From the NCBI GenBank assembly GCA_021234155.1, contig JAJEKV010000011.1, forward strand, positions 1,738,001 to 1,802,000: a stretch of DNA of 64,000 nt, written 5' to 3'. This document shows positions 11,662 to 21,544 of this stretch, in pieces. How positions within the stretch are numbered: position 1 is the first letter of the stretch; each line of letters opens with the position of its first letter. The position numbers were made by a program, and so were the translations under genes. The DNA comes from Isoetes taiwanensis. Taxonomy: Eukaryota > Streptophyta > Lycopodiopsida > Isoetales > Isoetaceae. Under the pieces are notes generated by a model. That model was given only the letters and a program-made list of their open reading frames with translations, searched no databases and had not been told where the DNA came from.

Positions 11662-13689
11662 GGATTTTGAATTGTCCAAAACATGATAATTTTATTTCGT
11701 CATTTTCTATATTTTACCGACATCAAGGCGGTCGACAGAGTCATTCAAATAAGACTCTATAGATTGTGTAAGAAAGATAATGATAAAGGTGCAATGGCAT
11801 AAATGGGCTTACAAGATGGATATATCATGTTCTTTTCTTGCATGTTTTTGTGACAATCGACGTGCCAAACATGTTGCCTCTAAAAAATCATTACAATGAT
11901 TGAATGGTCTTTATCCCTAATCCCTAATATAAAATTGTAATACGGAAGATAAGGGATCAGCTCAAAATTATACAAATATTTTTAGAATATTTGAGCTTAG
12001 GATTGAATATGTATAAGAGTAACAAAAATTAGGCTTTTCGAGCTTAGGATTGAATACGTATAAGAGTAACAAAAATTAGGTTTCCCGAAATTGACACGTA
12101 TCAGTGAGATATGGTTCCAGAAGCTCAGATGGTCTAGAACTCCCCGGAAATTTAGAGACTTATTGTGGCAAGAAATAAAAGAGAAAAGGTGGGTGCTGTT
12201 GTGCTGGTATATTTAAACTTAATCCGGCAGTGCCGCTGCTACTGTTTGGAATCTGTAAAAAAGCTCAGAGAAACCTGGCTTAAATGAGAAGGAAGGTGTT
12301 AAGGCAGACGTAGAAATTTTGTTTTTTTCTTTGGATTCATGGGATCATCCAATTAACAAAAATATGCAGTGCAGGCAATGCTTGAAGCTGAAAGGCCAGC
12401 TTGATATAGCTATATAGCAACGTTGGTTTGCAATTTTAAACATCACCATATGTGTTGACTAACACCCCAAGCACGAATGCCTAGGGCGAACGGTTTTGAG
12501 GCCAAGATCAAGGAAAACCAACGGAAAGAAAAGGTTATTCTTGCTTTTATTAACATTTTGTAATGATGTTACATTTCCCACACTATATTGATAAAGATAA
12601 AAGATACGAAGAGAATCATTAAGACTAGAAGCACGAGTCCTCTGGTTAATGCCACTCACTTACTCACATCTAATGTTCGAGCAGTGTTTATTTTGCCCAA
12701 TTATAGACAAATGGCCTTTTCAAAACATTTGTGCTCGTTACTCCTGCCTTAGGGCCCAGGGTCTTTTACCGGAGTCCCTGTACCACATGGAAATACCAAC
12801 TGCAAGATTTGCCATTCTCATTGCTTTTACTAGAACTCAACTGGGGTGAGATGGCACCATATTCAGCAAAATGTTCAGATGCACCATCACTGCATCTGAA
12901 AAATTGAGTTTGTCCTGAAGTTTGTCGTTTAGGACGAAACCAAACAACTTCTAGTCCTCTTGCGCATTCAAACTGGCTATCTCAAAGCTTTTTAGGTTTC
13001 ACTGCTCTCATAGGAAGGCAATGAGTAAGAAATGCCATTGCAAATAGGAATGGATCTTCATTTGCTATGCCAGTGATTATTGACATAGAATAGGTCTGAA
13101 ACTCAGGACTGATGCTAATGGGGAGCCACCCTTAACCCAAGTCAGGTTAGACTTTGTCGAATCATTTTAGGTATATCGTTATTAACATCTGCATATATTT
13201 TTCCCGTATAGAATTTAACTACTAGCATTTAGAGTCACCTATCTTGTGACTCTAATAACGCATTTATTGCAATTCAATTTCAATTATAAACATTTGATCT
13301 CGATCTAACTATTACAAACAAAAACCACTCACAAAGGGAACACAAAAAGTCTATATGCAAATAGAATGTTACTTCGGGCTTTGACAAAGACAACATAAAA
13401 ATTAGAATTCGTCTAAAGTATGCTTAAGACAAATAATCCATAAGCCATCCCACCACACAGGGTATTGAGTTCAAATTTAAGATTCAATTCTTTTTGCACA
13501 ACATTAGTCACAATGCACACTCTACTTATGTGGGTTCAAAAATCTCTTAGCGTATAGAATTCCTTTCATATGTTGCGGCATCATTTTCTAGACTTCTCTA
13601 GAAATTGCTCAAGAATTCACATATATGAGCAGTTATTATGGAATCAAACGATTTTACAATTGATGTTTGTGGCGGCCTTGGCCGCCGCG
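11662..13689. other. Spacer with one tandem duplication
   Basis: No gene is supported. At about 11993-12090 a 46 bp unit (GAGCTTAGGATTGAATA.GTA then TAAGAGTAACAAAAATTAGG) is repeated in tandem. The phrase AATGATTGAATGGTCTTTAT near 11895 recurs at about 14938, straight after the LINE tail, so the two sites share an older repeat. Confidence 0.5.
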
Positions 13690-14925
13690 ATAAATTTCTT
13701 ATAAATTTAAACATGTTATCTCTGGCCAAGACTAAGGTGGTCCTCATATCATTCTTATGCCACCCTAGGCCTCCTTCACTCACCTATTGGGGGCAAATTG
13801 TGGAGGTGACACTAAGCTACAAGTATTTGGGAGTGGAGTCCCCTTCTTCACAATGTTGGGACACATCCATTTGATTGCAGGTGACGGTCGGCGGGAAAGC
13901 GCTCTATGCAATGTAGAACAACGGCCATAGGGCAGAGCGCTATGATTGGGGCCATCAACCACATTTGTATGACATAGAGCCGATGCAGAAAGCCTTCTTA
14001 GCATGGGCACTCGGGCTGAAATCCACAGTCCCATATCAAATCCTGCTGCAGGAGATGGGATTTCTGCCTCTTCAGAGGGCAGCCCTGGATAGACACATCG
14101 TCTATTTCCAGAAGGTTGTCAATATGGACGATGCTCGTCTTCGGCACCTGGCTTACATCGTAGCAACGGAACCGCATCGGCTCAAGGCCTGTTGAGAGGA
14201 CAAGAGAGCTCAGTGGTTGCCAAATGGAATGTGCAGGAGCACACGTGCATATAAGTCGACACAGAGGCAGACCATGATAGCCTGATGCATTACCTTGACA
14301 CTTGTTTCCTTGGCAAGTCTCGGGACCTTGGAGCAGGTCAGAACGGCATATTACAAAGAAAAAATAAACCCCACACTAGATCACAGCCCACAACGTTACC
14401 TGCGTTCACATCTGCCCATGAAAAGACGCAGGCTCATCACATCCATTCGCGCAGGTGCCCACCGTCTGCGAATTGAGACAAGCAAGTGGAATGGGGAGTC
14501 ATGCTAGGATAGGCTTTGTCAATGCTGCTAGATGGGAGCCATTGAGGATGAATGTCATATTTTTTAGAGCTGTCTGGTATATAATCGGATCTCGGCACGC
14601 TACACTCTCTTGGTCAGGCCATACCAGCTGCTACACATGATATTTGAGCATGACCTCAATGAGCACACTAGGATCATACATTTAGGAGGCAATGGATCTA
14701 CAGGAAATACTTCATGATATATGTATGTATATTTATACAGCTTGTCATCAGTCTTATTGCTGCCACGGTTTTTCCCTCGAAAAACCTTCAGGGCGGGGGT
14801 TTTTTAACCTGTGCAGCAATACGCCTGTTGCATTCTTGTATTGGGTCCCATAGGTCGATTGGCCTCTGTGGACGATAAAAACTCATTCAATTCAATTCAA
14901 TTCAATTCAATTCAATTCAATCTAA
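13690..14925 (+). mobile_element. LINE (non-LTR retrotransposon) 3' part, decayed
   Basis: Broken frames encode the end of a reverse transcriptase and its tail: the KYLGVE motif after TLSY near 13815-13835, then thumb/connection-like sequence up to about 14640, interrupted by stops and frame changes. The 3' end contains GGGTCCCATAGG..GATTGGCCTC.GTGGACGATAAA and finishes in a (TTCAA)n tail at 14886-14920. The same 3' wording occurs in the minus-strand element at 30261-31790 with a different tail. The copy is 5' truncated and cannot be active. Confidence 0.8.
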
Positions 14926-15445
14926 AACATCATTAGAATGATTGAATGGTCTTTATAAATTTAAATACAATAAAAGTAAGTTACAAGAGTCAGAAAAATG
15001 TATTGATCTCCTGATATGACATACTCTGGATACAAGCCACATTTGCAAACCCTTAGCAGTCATCCATAGTGCGAGTCATCTATCTAAAGTTATGTAATTG
15101 ATTATATTAATTGGAAAGATGTGGGTATGATGATTATTGCATCACAAGGTGGTGCTATTATTTTGTCGAGGAATGGAAAAGCGAGAAAGAGACGTCACAT
15201 GGCAATTAAAACTTCAACTATTAAGATATTTATGGATGCTATTATTTTTGGCATAGGTGATTATTTTGATATGGTGGTGAAGAAAGAGATGCCCGCATGG
15301 CAATTAAGACTTGAACTATTAAGAAATTTATGGAACCTTATGGTAATTCAGAATTGAACTATTAAGATATTTATGGAACCTTGACAAAGATTGAGATCCT
15401 AAAACGGCCTAAGTATCTTTACCTTTTTGAAAAGGCTCCTTTAAG
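14926..15445. other. Spacer with three imperfect repeats
   Basis: The phrase GAACTATTAAGATATTTATGGA (shown here by its first and last bases only in the other copies) occurs at about 15215, 15315 and 15355, the first two preceded by CATGGCAATTAA. No gene is supported. Confidence 0.5.
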
Positions 15446-15456
15446 GGGAAGAGATG

Positions 15457-15626
15457 GGAGCGCAGTAAATATCGGACGCTGACATGTTATACCCACGTGC
15501 ATATCCGTGTGTTTGACATGTTATAGCCACACCAAAAAAAAATTACACGGCGTTTTTGTGGATTTAGCGGATTTTTTGCCATTTAAGGCTGGGTATAACA
15601 TGTCAGCGTCCAACATTTACCGCGAT
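15457..15626. mobile_element. 170 bp MITE with long inverted repeats
   Basis: The left end GCGCAGTAAATATCGGACGC then TGACATGTTATACCCA is mirrored at the right end by TGGGTATAACATGTCAGCGT then CCAACATTTACCGC, about 37 bp per arm with few differences. The flanking direct repeat GGGAAGAGATG occurs at 15446-15456 and 15627-15637 (11 bp, perfect). Long arms plus a 9-11 bp target duplication fit a Mutator-like MITE. A third TGACATGTTATA lies inside the left half. There is no coding capacity. Confidence 0.85.
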
Positions 15627-15639
15627 GGGAAGAGATGTG

Positions 15640-16900
15640 CTTATTGCGATTCAAATCTTCCTCCTTCTATTTTTACAAATCCTTGCTTCTTTATTAATCT
15701 TTCTCTGGATAATGCGTTTATTTCTTAGAGAGGATTCTCTAAGGGTTGACCCTTTCAAATCCCTTCCTGCTTCAAATAACTTAAAGTTTGCACAGACTGT
15801 GTCATAATTTCTTGCTTCTGTGAGCTTGGACAGTGAACTTTAGCCATATGGGCTAGCTTTAGAATTTACAATGATGTTGTGTTAATTTATTAGACGATAG
15901 GATTATTGTTTGTGCGCTAGCCTTGCTTTTCGTAACAAGTGGTACCAGAGTATGGTTCTGGTTTGTTTTGAAGTTTATGTATATAATGGTTCTATATGGT
16001 TCAAGATCTGTGTTCAGATAAGAGATTTCATCTTAGAAACCCATAGCATCCTTAATATCTCCTTAATATCTGTGTCTTTTCTATCATAATACCTGTTGAA
16101 GTTTCAGAGATTGTTATTGTTATATTTATGAATAGGACTAGCCTTAAAACTTTCTGTTGTCAAAAAAGCATAAAATATTGGATATTTACTAGGTTCAAGG
16201 CATAAATGCTTTATATAGCTCAGGCATGAACCTAAAAGGATTTAGCCTTGTCAAAATTGACCCTGTCAATACTGCCACTTACCCATCTGGTCTTCAAAAA
16301 ATTGAACTAGTCTATTCACCAGTTGCTACAAAGCCTCCATATAATTTTTTAGTATGATACTGTCGAAACTAATTTCTATTGCTATATCGTTTGCAATAGT
16401 CGGATGTAAGGGTTTGATTAATCTTCCTTATAGTAACTCTTCTTGATGATCCCTTTGCTCACATCAATCGCTGCGAGCTGCATACGACATATTATTTAGT
16501 TTTTGAGTAATGGTAGATTCCCCGTTGTAATATAGACTTGCCGAATTTGCAAAATTAAAGTCTTAATGATCTGCCAAATATGTAAACTAGTCCAAGGTTG
16601 GGATTTTCTAGTAGCACTTTGCCATAGCCGAGACTTGAGAACACTGTTCTTAAAAGCAAAATTTTGATCCCAGCTGCACTGCGATCCTAGTTCAGACTAT
16701 TCAATGCCCTTAGAGATATTTTTGGAAAACCTTTAGGGTTTGTTTAAAAAAAATGAAAAAAGAAAAAAAGAGAGAATATATTCGAGAATTACTTAGTTGA
16801 AGCATTGGTAATTATTAGTATATTTCAGGAATAACTGCTTCAAACCTTAGAACTTTAACGGGGGCTTTTTGGGTATAGTGATAAGTTATTAGAACGGTTG
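15640..16900. other. AT-rich spacer; possible old LTR end
   Basis: No gene is supported. CGTAACAAG followed by TGGTACCAGAG at about 15934-15950 resembles an LTR end plus a Met-tRNA primer site, with one base unlike the usual TGGTATCAGAGC. No LTR or coding partner could be recognised, so this is only a weak hint. Confidence 0.3.
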
Positions 16901-16939
16901 TTCTATTAAAACGTTAAATGAGACATGGTATAATACTCT

Positions 16940-18960
16940 ATTTTGCACCTCCTGTGTATGGGGGTAAGGGGATAGAGACCTAAATGGTGCCTCACCCTTC
17001 GTGGCAAGTATTTATTTGATTATGATGCATGTTGCTTGTGCTTACATTTACGTGCTTTCACAGTGAGATCGGCCCTGGGGAAGATGGGGAAGACATGTCC
17101 TTCTTCCACATCAACTCTAGAGCACCATCAGTAGTCGATGCCACGTGGATGGCCTCCTGCCGATCTGCAAGATCGACATGAGGGGATTTCCAGATCTTAT
17201 ATAATGGGAGCATCATATAAGTTAGGGGGACATCATAATGGTATCAGAGCAATGACCTTGGCAGACCAAGATAAAAGGACCGGCATTCACCCGATGAGGA
17301 AGAACTAACCCAGTAGAACTTGAAGTTCGGAAAGAATCTCAAACTATGACCTCAAAAGTATGGGAATTTTTTTTTCCCATGAGCTAGGATTGTAGGGAGT
17401 GGTAATCTCTAGAGTAAACTGTTAGCTAACACTTGGATAGTTTAAGAAAAGTGAACAAATTTTTTCAAAAATTATAAAAAAATTCAACTCCATTTGGCCA
17501 AATACTCATGAGATATGTTAGAGCCCTAGTTGACCTGGTCAAATCCCCTTCAAGCGCACTTCGAGAGTATTTCTCCATTTGAGCACTTTAATGGTAGAAC
17601 CGAGCTTTAAAACATTGCTAAGAAACATGAAAATTGGAGCATATGCTCACGAAGTGCGTAATTGGTCTGTTTGACTGAGCCAAACGATGCTCAGGCGTAT
17701 TTTCTAACCGAATGTAATTTTTAGGACAAGCATACCAATTTATATTAAAAGTTATCTTTAGGAAACCCTATAAATGACAAGCCTATAAATTGAGACCTCA
17801 CTTTGAAAAATTAGGGTTTCATTTTTTTTTTCATTTGCTATTTTGTTGTTCCTAGCCGATTTTAGGGCATTAGATATCAGATTTCTTCATTTGTTTAATA
17901 TGGCTCGCACCCTTTGGAAAAGAAAAAGACCAATGCCCATGTTCGTGCAGTGGAGCATAAGGTCGAGGAGGCCAAGCAAGGCAAGGAGAAGCCAGGGACC
18001 AGAGAGGAGAGGAGACATCCTCAATGAACTCCGATCTCTCAAGAGACTCGAGAAGATGAGAAGACAGGAGCTTCAGGCAAAGCGAAAGGCCGAAAGGGAG
18101 CAGAAGGAGATTAATGGGAAGGCGACAAAGAACCAACAACCCTGCAAGAAGATGAGGAGGATGAAGACTATCGGCACCCCAGCATCATCATAATAGGAAG
18201 AGGCCCAGAGGGCATCCCCCCTCGTCATTTGACTCATCTGACCCTGAGTCAAAGAGACCTCCTCTTAGGAGATCGCACGTCAGGAGTGCCCAAAAAACCC
18301 CTACATGTCGAAGATCTTGACGAGACCGACCTCTTGAGTTAGGAGGAGGAGGCTCACATAGCCCAAGGAGGGGCCATCAGTACAAATGTGCGGCCCGAAG
18401 AGTAGGAGTTGCCGACACCATTGCCTTATCCCAAGTGGCCGGACGCAGAAAGGAAGAAAGGAGGCAAGAAGGCAAAGGACACCCATATTTTGAATGAAGA
18501 TAGGATCTACAAAAAGAAGATGGTGGCGTAGAAATAGTATCGAAAGATGTATAATGCCTACAAGAAGTACTACAAGGTCCATAAGGTGCGGTACACGGAT
18601 GACAATCCATTAGGGGGGCACCTGATGAACTGGAACTGCTCAGGAAGCCGGCATGACAGGATAGGAACTCAACATACTCCCGAGCCTTGAAGAAGATCCG
18701 CCATTACTAGCATATTCAGTGTTTTCTAATCCCCAAGACGAAGTTTGCACGCTTGTCCGAGAAATTTTGGCGGAGTTTGATGCAACCAAGAGCATCATGA
18801 ACGACATGCTGCTGGCATTGCAGGAAGCAGCCGAGATGGAGGTGGTCCAGCACTTTGAGGTCACCTTAGTGTGTACTTTGCAAGCTTCGAATTTAGTGTT
18901 CGTCTCCTTTATTTTTGCTTTAGTTTTGAACAAGCCGGAAGCTGGTTCCACCAAAAAAAA
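16940..18960 (+). mobile_element. LTR retroelement remnant with primer site and broken ORF
   Basis: TGGTATCAGAGC at 17239-17250 matches the usual initiator-Met tRNA primer site and follows sequence ending ACATCATAA, so the stretch from about 16940 to 17236 is probably an LTR end. Downstream, 17900-18960 contains a charged Lys/Arg/Glu-rich ORF (17900-18193) and then a plus-strand frame with several stops up to 18960 that still reads as protein-like (PKWPDAERKKGGKKAKD, then DEVCTLVREILAEFDATKS near 18740). No gag, protease or RT domain could be identified. A promoter-like TATAAAT lies at 17769, about 200 bp after a palindrome at 17500. The family is unassigned. Confidence 0.45.
17500..17572. 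repeat. Palindromic W-box hairpin, copy 1
   Basis: AAATACTCATGAG ... TTGACCTGGTCAA ... CTTCGAGAGTATTT: the outer arms AAATACTC/GAGTATTT and the centre TTGACC-T-GGTCAA are self-complementary. The centre holds two inverted TTGACC W-box cores. Confidence 0.7.
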
Positions 18961-19614
18961 AAATAGTAACCTGGCGATCTATATGTTGTTGAATAACAAA
19001 AGTAGCAAATTTCTGGAAAATTTATAAAAGTGCCGGGGAATTTTATTAGGGTAGTAGAGTTAGACTTTCACTTTACTTTCAAAAACGCTACTAATGATGA
19101 CCATACGAGGGGGGGCAATGCAGTTCGTAGGCTCATCAGTTAGAGAATAGGAAGAGGGCCCCAAAAAGCAAATAGAAAGTGAGATTATCAGCTAAAAGCA
19201 AAAGCATATAGCAGGGGCGCCTCCATCCAAATCAATTGATTCTAAACTAGTTTACCTTCAAAATTTTGAAATTGATGGCATTTTACCTGTTAATTTATAA
19301 TGGAAACGGGGTTTCCGGTTCAAGTCTGTAAGTTCCAGTAGTTGCTTATTGAAGGCGGCAATTTCTCTGGTAGACTTAATTGGGGATTTTGAATCATGCT
19401 TACATGTCGAGATACATGCAGTTGCACTTCATTAGTAGGCTTAACTTTTTGTAAACCATGTATAAAAATTTGATCCTTGTATAGGCACATTTCTAGGTAA
19501 TATAAATTAAAGTTTTGTGCATAGATTTGTGCATATAATTTCCTTGTTAAGTTCAATAAGCTAACTTGTAATTTATTTAATGTCAAAATATTAAAACTTA
19601 AATGAGTTTTTGGT

Positions 19615-19687
19615 AAATACTCAAGAAGTGTGCCAGACGTAAGTTTGACCTGGTCAAACTCCATCTGGATGCACTTCGAGAGTAAAT
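19615..19687. repeat. Palindromic W-box hairpin, copy 2
   Basis: This has the same design as at 17500: AAATACTCAAGAAGTG at the left, TTTGACCTGGTCAAA in the centre, and CACTTCGAGAGTAAAT at the right. Confidence 0.75.
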
Positions 19688-19815
19688 GCCCTGTTGGTCG
19701 ATTTTGATGTAGAAATTTTGAAAAATAGATATGTATATAGGCTAAACAAAGTGAGTAGAGCAAGAACATGCCTTTTGTTTTTCATTTTGACTTCATCTCC
19801 CCACTCAAAATGCTC

Positions 19816-19887
19816 AAATACTCACGAGGTGCGCCAGACGCATGTTTGACCTGGTCAAATCCATCCAGGCGCACTTCAAGAGTATTT
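19816..19887. repeat. Palindromic W-box hairpin, copy 3
   Basis: AAATACTCACGAGGTGCGCC pairs with GGCGCACTTCAAGAGTATTT around the perfect core TTTGACCTGGTCAAA. It lies about 180 bp upstream of a TATA-like box (TATAAATAG, 20069-20077) in a probable LTR. Confidence 0.8.
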
Positions 19888-20068
19888 CAAATTTTGAATT
19901 GCCATAACTTGATCTAGAAAACTCTAAATGAGATGACATTTTATTGCATTAGAACCTTTAAACTGTCTAAAACTTGTTTTTGACATTCAATTAGCTTAGA
20001 AACACTATCTTTTGCTCCAAAATGACCAAACTTCTCTAAACCCTAGAATCCCAAAATTAGAGTTTGTC

Positions 20069-20589
20069 TATAAATAGAAGCATAATCCCATTACACCCTC
20101 ACAAGTTTGCTCTCCTTACATAGTTTTCAGCGGTGAAGTAAGTTGAGCCTATAAATGAGTTCATGTGCATGGACCTTGTAATTTTTGAAACCTTGCTTTA
20201 TAGGAGAAGTACTTATTACTATTCAAATGAGGAGGTTATGGCTAAAGTCTTGGAGCCAAAACCACATCAAACATGACACAGGGTCAACCGTCGGTAACCC
20301 GACTCCAAATCGGTCGGGTTGCTCCATTATAAAGTTAAGAAGTATTAACAGGTAAAAGAAAGTGATCTGATCTGGTGTCAGATCAATCAGTTGTGAAGTT
20401 CTAACTGAATGTTTTTGCTTGGGCTTTCGGGGTTTACAGATACTATAGTTGAATCATTCCCTTTTCTACAGTAATTTATATTGTCTGGTGCTAGATACAT
20501 TATCAACTTTGATCCTCCATTATATTTTTCCTCAAATAAAGTTGTAGGAGATTATTTGCACATCTTTTATCTAACAGTAGTATCAGAGC
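20069..20589 (+). promoter_or_regulatory. Putative LTR promoter and primer-binding site
   Basis: A TATAAATAG box at 20069-20077 is followed about 500 bp later by CTAACA (ending 20576), one base, and then TAGTATCAGAGC (20578-20589), a one-mismatch copy of the initiator-Met tRNA primer site. The copia-type gag starts 100 bp further on, so this is best read as the end of a 5' LTR and its primer site. Confidence 0.6.
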
Positions 20590-20691
20590 AGGGCAATGCC
20601 TAGCCGTTTTGGTGCAAGTCTTTTAAGCACTGTAGAAGTTTTCAAGGGGGGAGTTGGTTTTCAAGTGTGAAAATATTCAATCAAACACATC

Positions 20692-21178
20692 TTGGAGGTT
20701 GAAGAATTGTGGGGCCTAGTAGATCCAGAGAATGAAGGAACTCAATTTGAGTTAAATGCTGCAAGCAGGTTAGAGAGTTCTGTTAATGTGGCTACTAACA
20801 ATGCCAATGATGACACAGGGGAAGCTGGTGCTGCAAGAGCAGTTGTGAGGCTTGATGCAGGGAGATCTGCATATGCAAAAGTTAAGAGGCCTAGGGGATC
20901 ATAACGTGTAAGATGAGTTCTACAATTAGACTCAAGCTTAGAAACAAAACACCTCGGGAGATGTGGAGTTTTCTTCTTAAGCACTATGAACAAAAAACCT
21001 CCTAACAAATTGATCTACTGGAAGAGGAGTTAAGAGGTCTAAAACTGCAGAAGGATGGAGATGTCTCTGAATTCTTCAATAATTTTGACAACATTATAGT
21101 TGATCTGTCTGGTGAAGGCGTACACGTTTCAAAGAGAAGCAAAACAAGAGAAGAAGCAGAAAATGTACTTAGAACTAA
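20692..21178 (+). pseudogene. Copia-type gag fragment (UBN2-like)
   Basis: The first frame (20692-20904) is an acidic leader. The frame then shifts and continues with TPREMWSFLLKHYEQK, LLEEELRGLKLQKDGDVSEF and FNNFDNIIVDLSGEG, the pattern of the UBN2/gag domain of Ty1/copia elements (W..L...YE..., L..EL..LK....SV.E....F). It ends abruptly at about 21178 where a dispersed repeat begins. It lies 100 bp after the primer site at 20578, which supports the same element. No zinc knuckle, protease or integrase is attached, so it is a truncated copy. Confidence 0.6.
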
Positions 21179-21181
21179 ATA

Positions 21182-21297
21182 TGTAGCATAATAACAGGGG
21201 GTTTCCTTTAGTATTTTTGTACAGTTTTTAATATGGTTTTGCTATGATTTGTAGGAAGTATTTGACAAGGTCTACTAATTAGTACATCTAGAGTGCA
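21182..21297. repeat. Dispersed repeat, copy 1 (partner at 38165-38290)
   Basis: Starting ATGTAGCATAATAACAGGGG and ending GTACATCTAGAGTGCAC, this about 116 bp segment matches the reverse complement of 38165-38290 with moderate divergence. The flanks differ at the two sites. Confidence 0.7.
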
Positions 21298-21544
21298 CAC
21301 CATTTTTTCTTCTTCTATCTCTAAATTTTGCATATGTTTCTAATGGTTTCGTTAGGTATGTATTTTTGTTATGTGTATGTATTTGTGGAAATTTCATGCA
21401 AGCATCGAGCCCTTGTGTTTTAGGGCAAGCTTCCGGAACTATTGTTTTCTTTTCATGCAAGGATCGAGGACCTTAGCTCAGGGTTTTCTAGTGTGAAGAA
21501 GCGGTCCAGAAGCAGTGGTCATCTTTACAGTCAAAATCCAACCA

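Noticed and set aside
15934-15950. TGGTACCAGAG as a certain LTR primer site
   Set aside because: There is one mismatch and no LTR or retroelement coding sequence is attached; it is kept only as a remark.
19320-19769. 149-codon minus-strand open frame
   Set aside because: It lies over the W-box palindrome and AT-rich LTR-like DNA; it has no domain.
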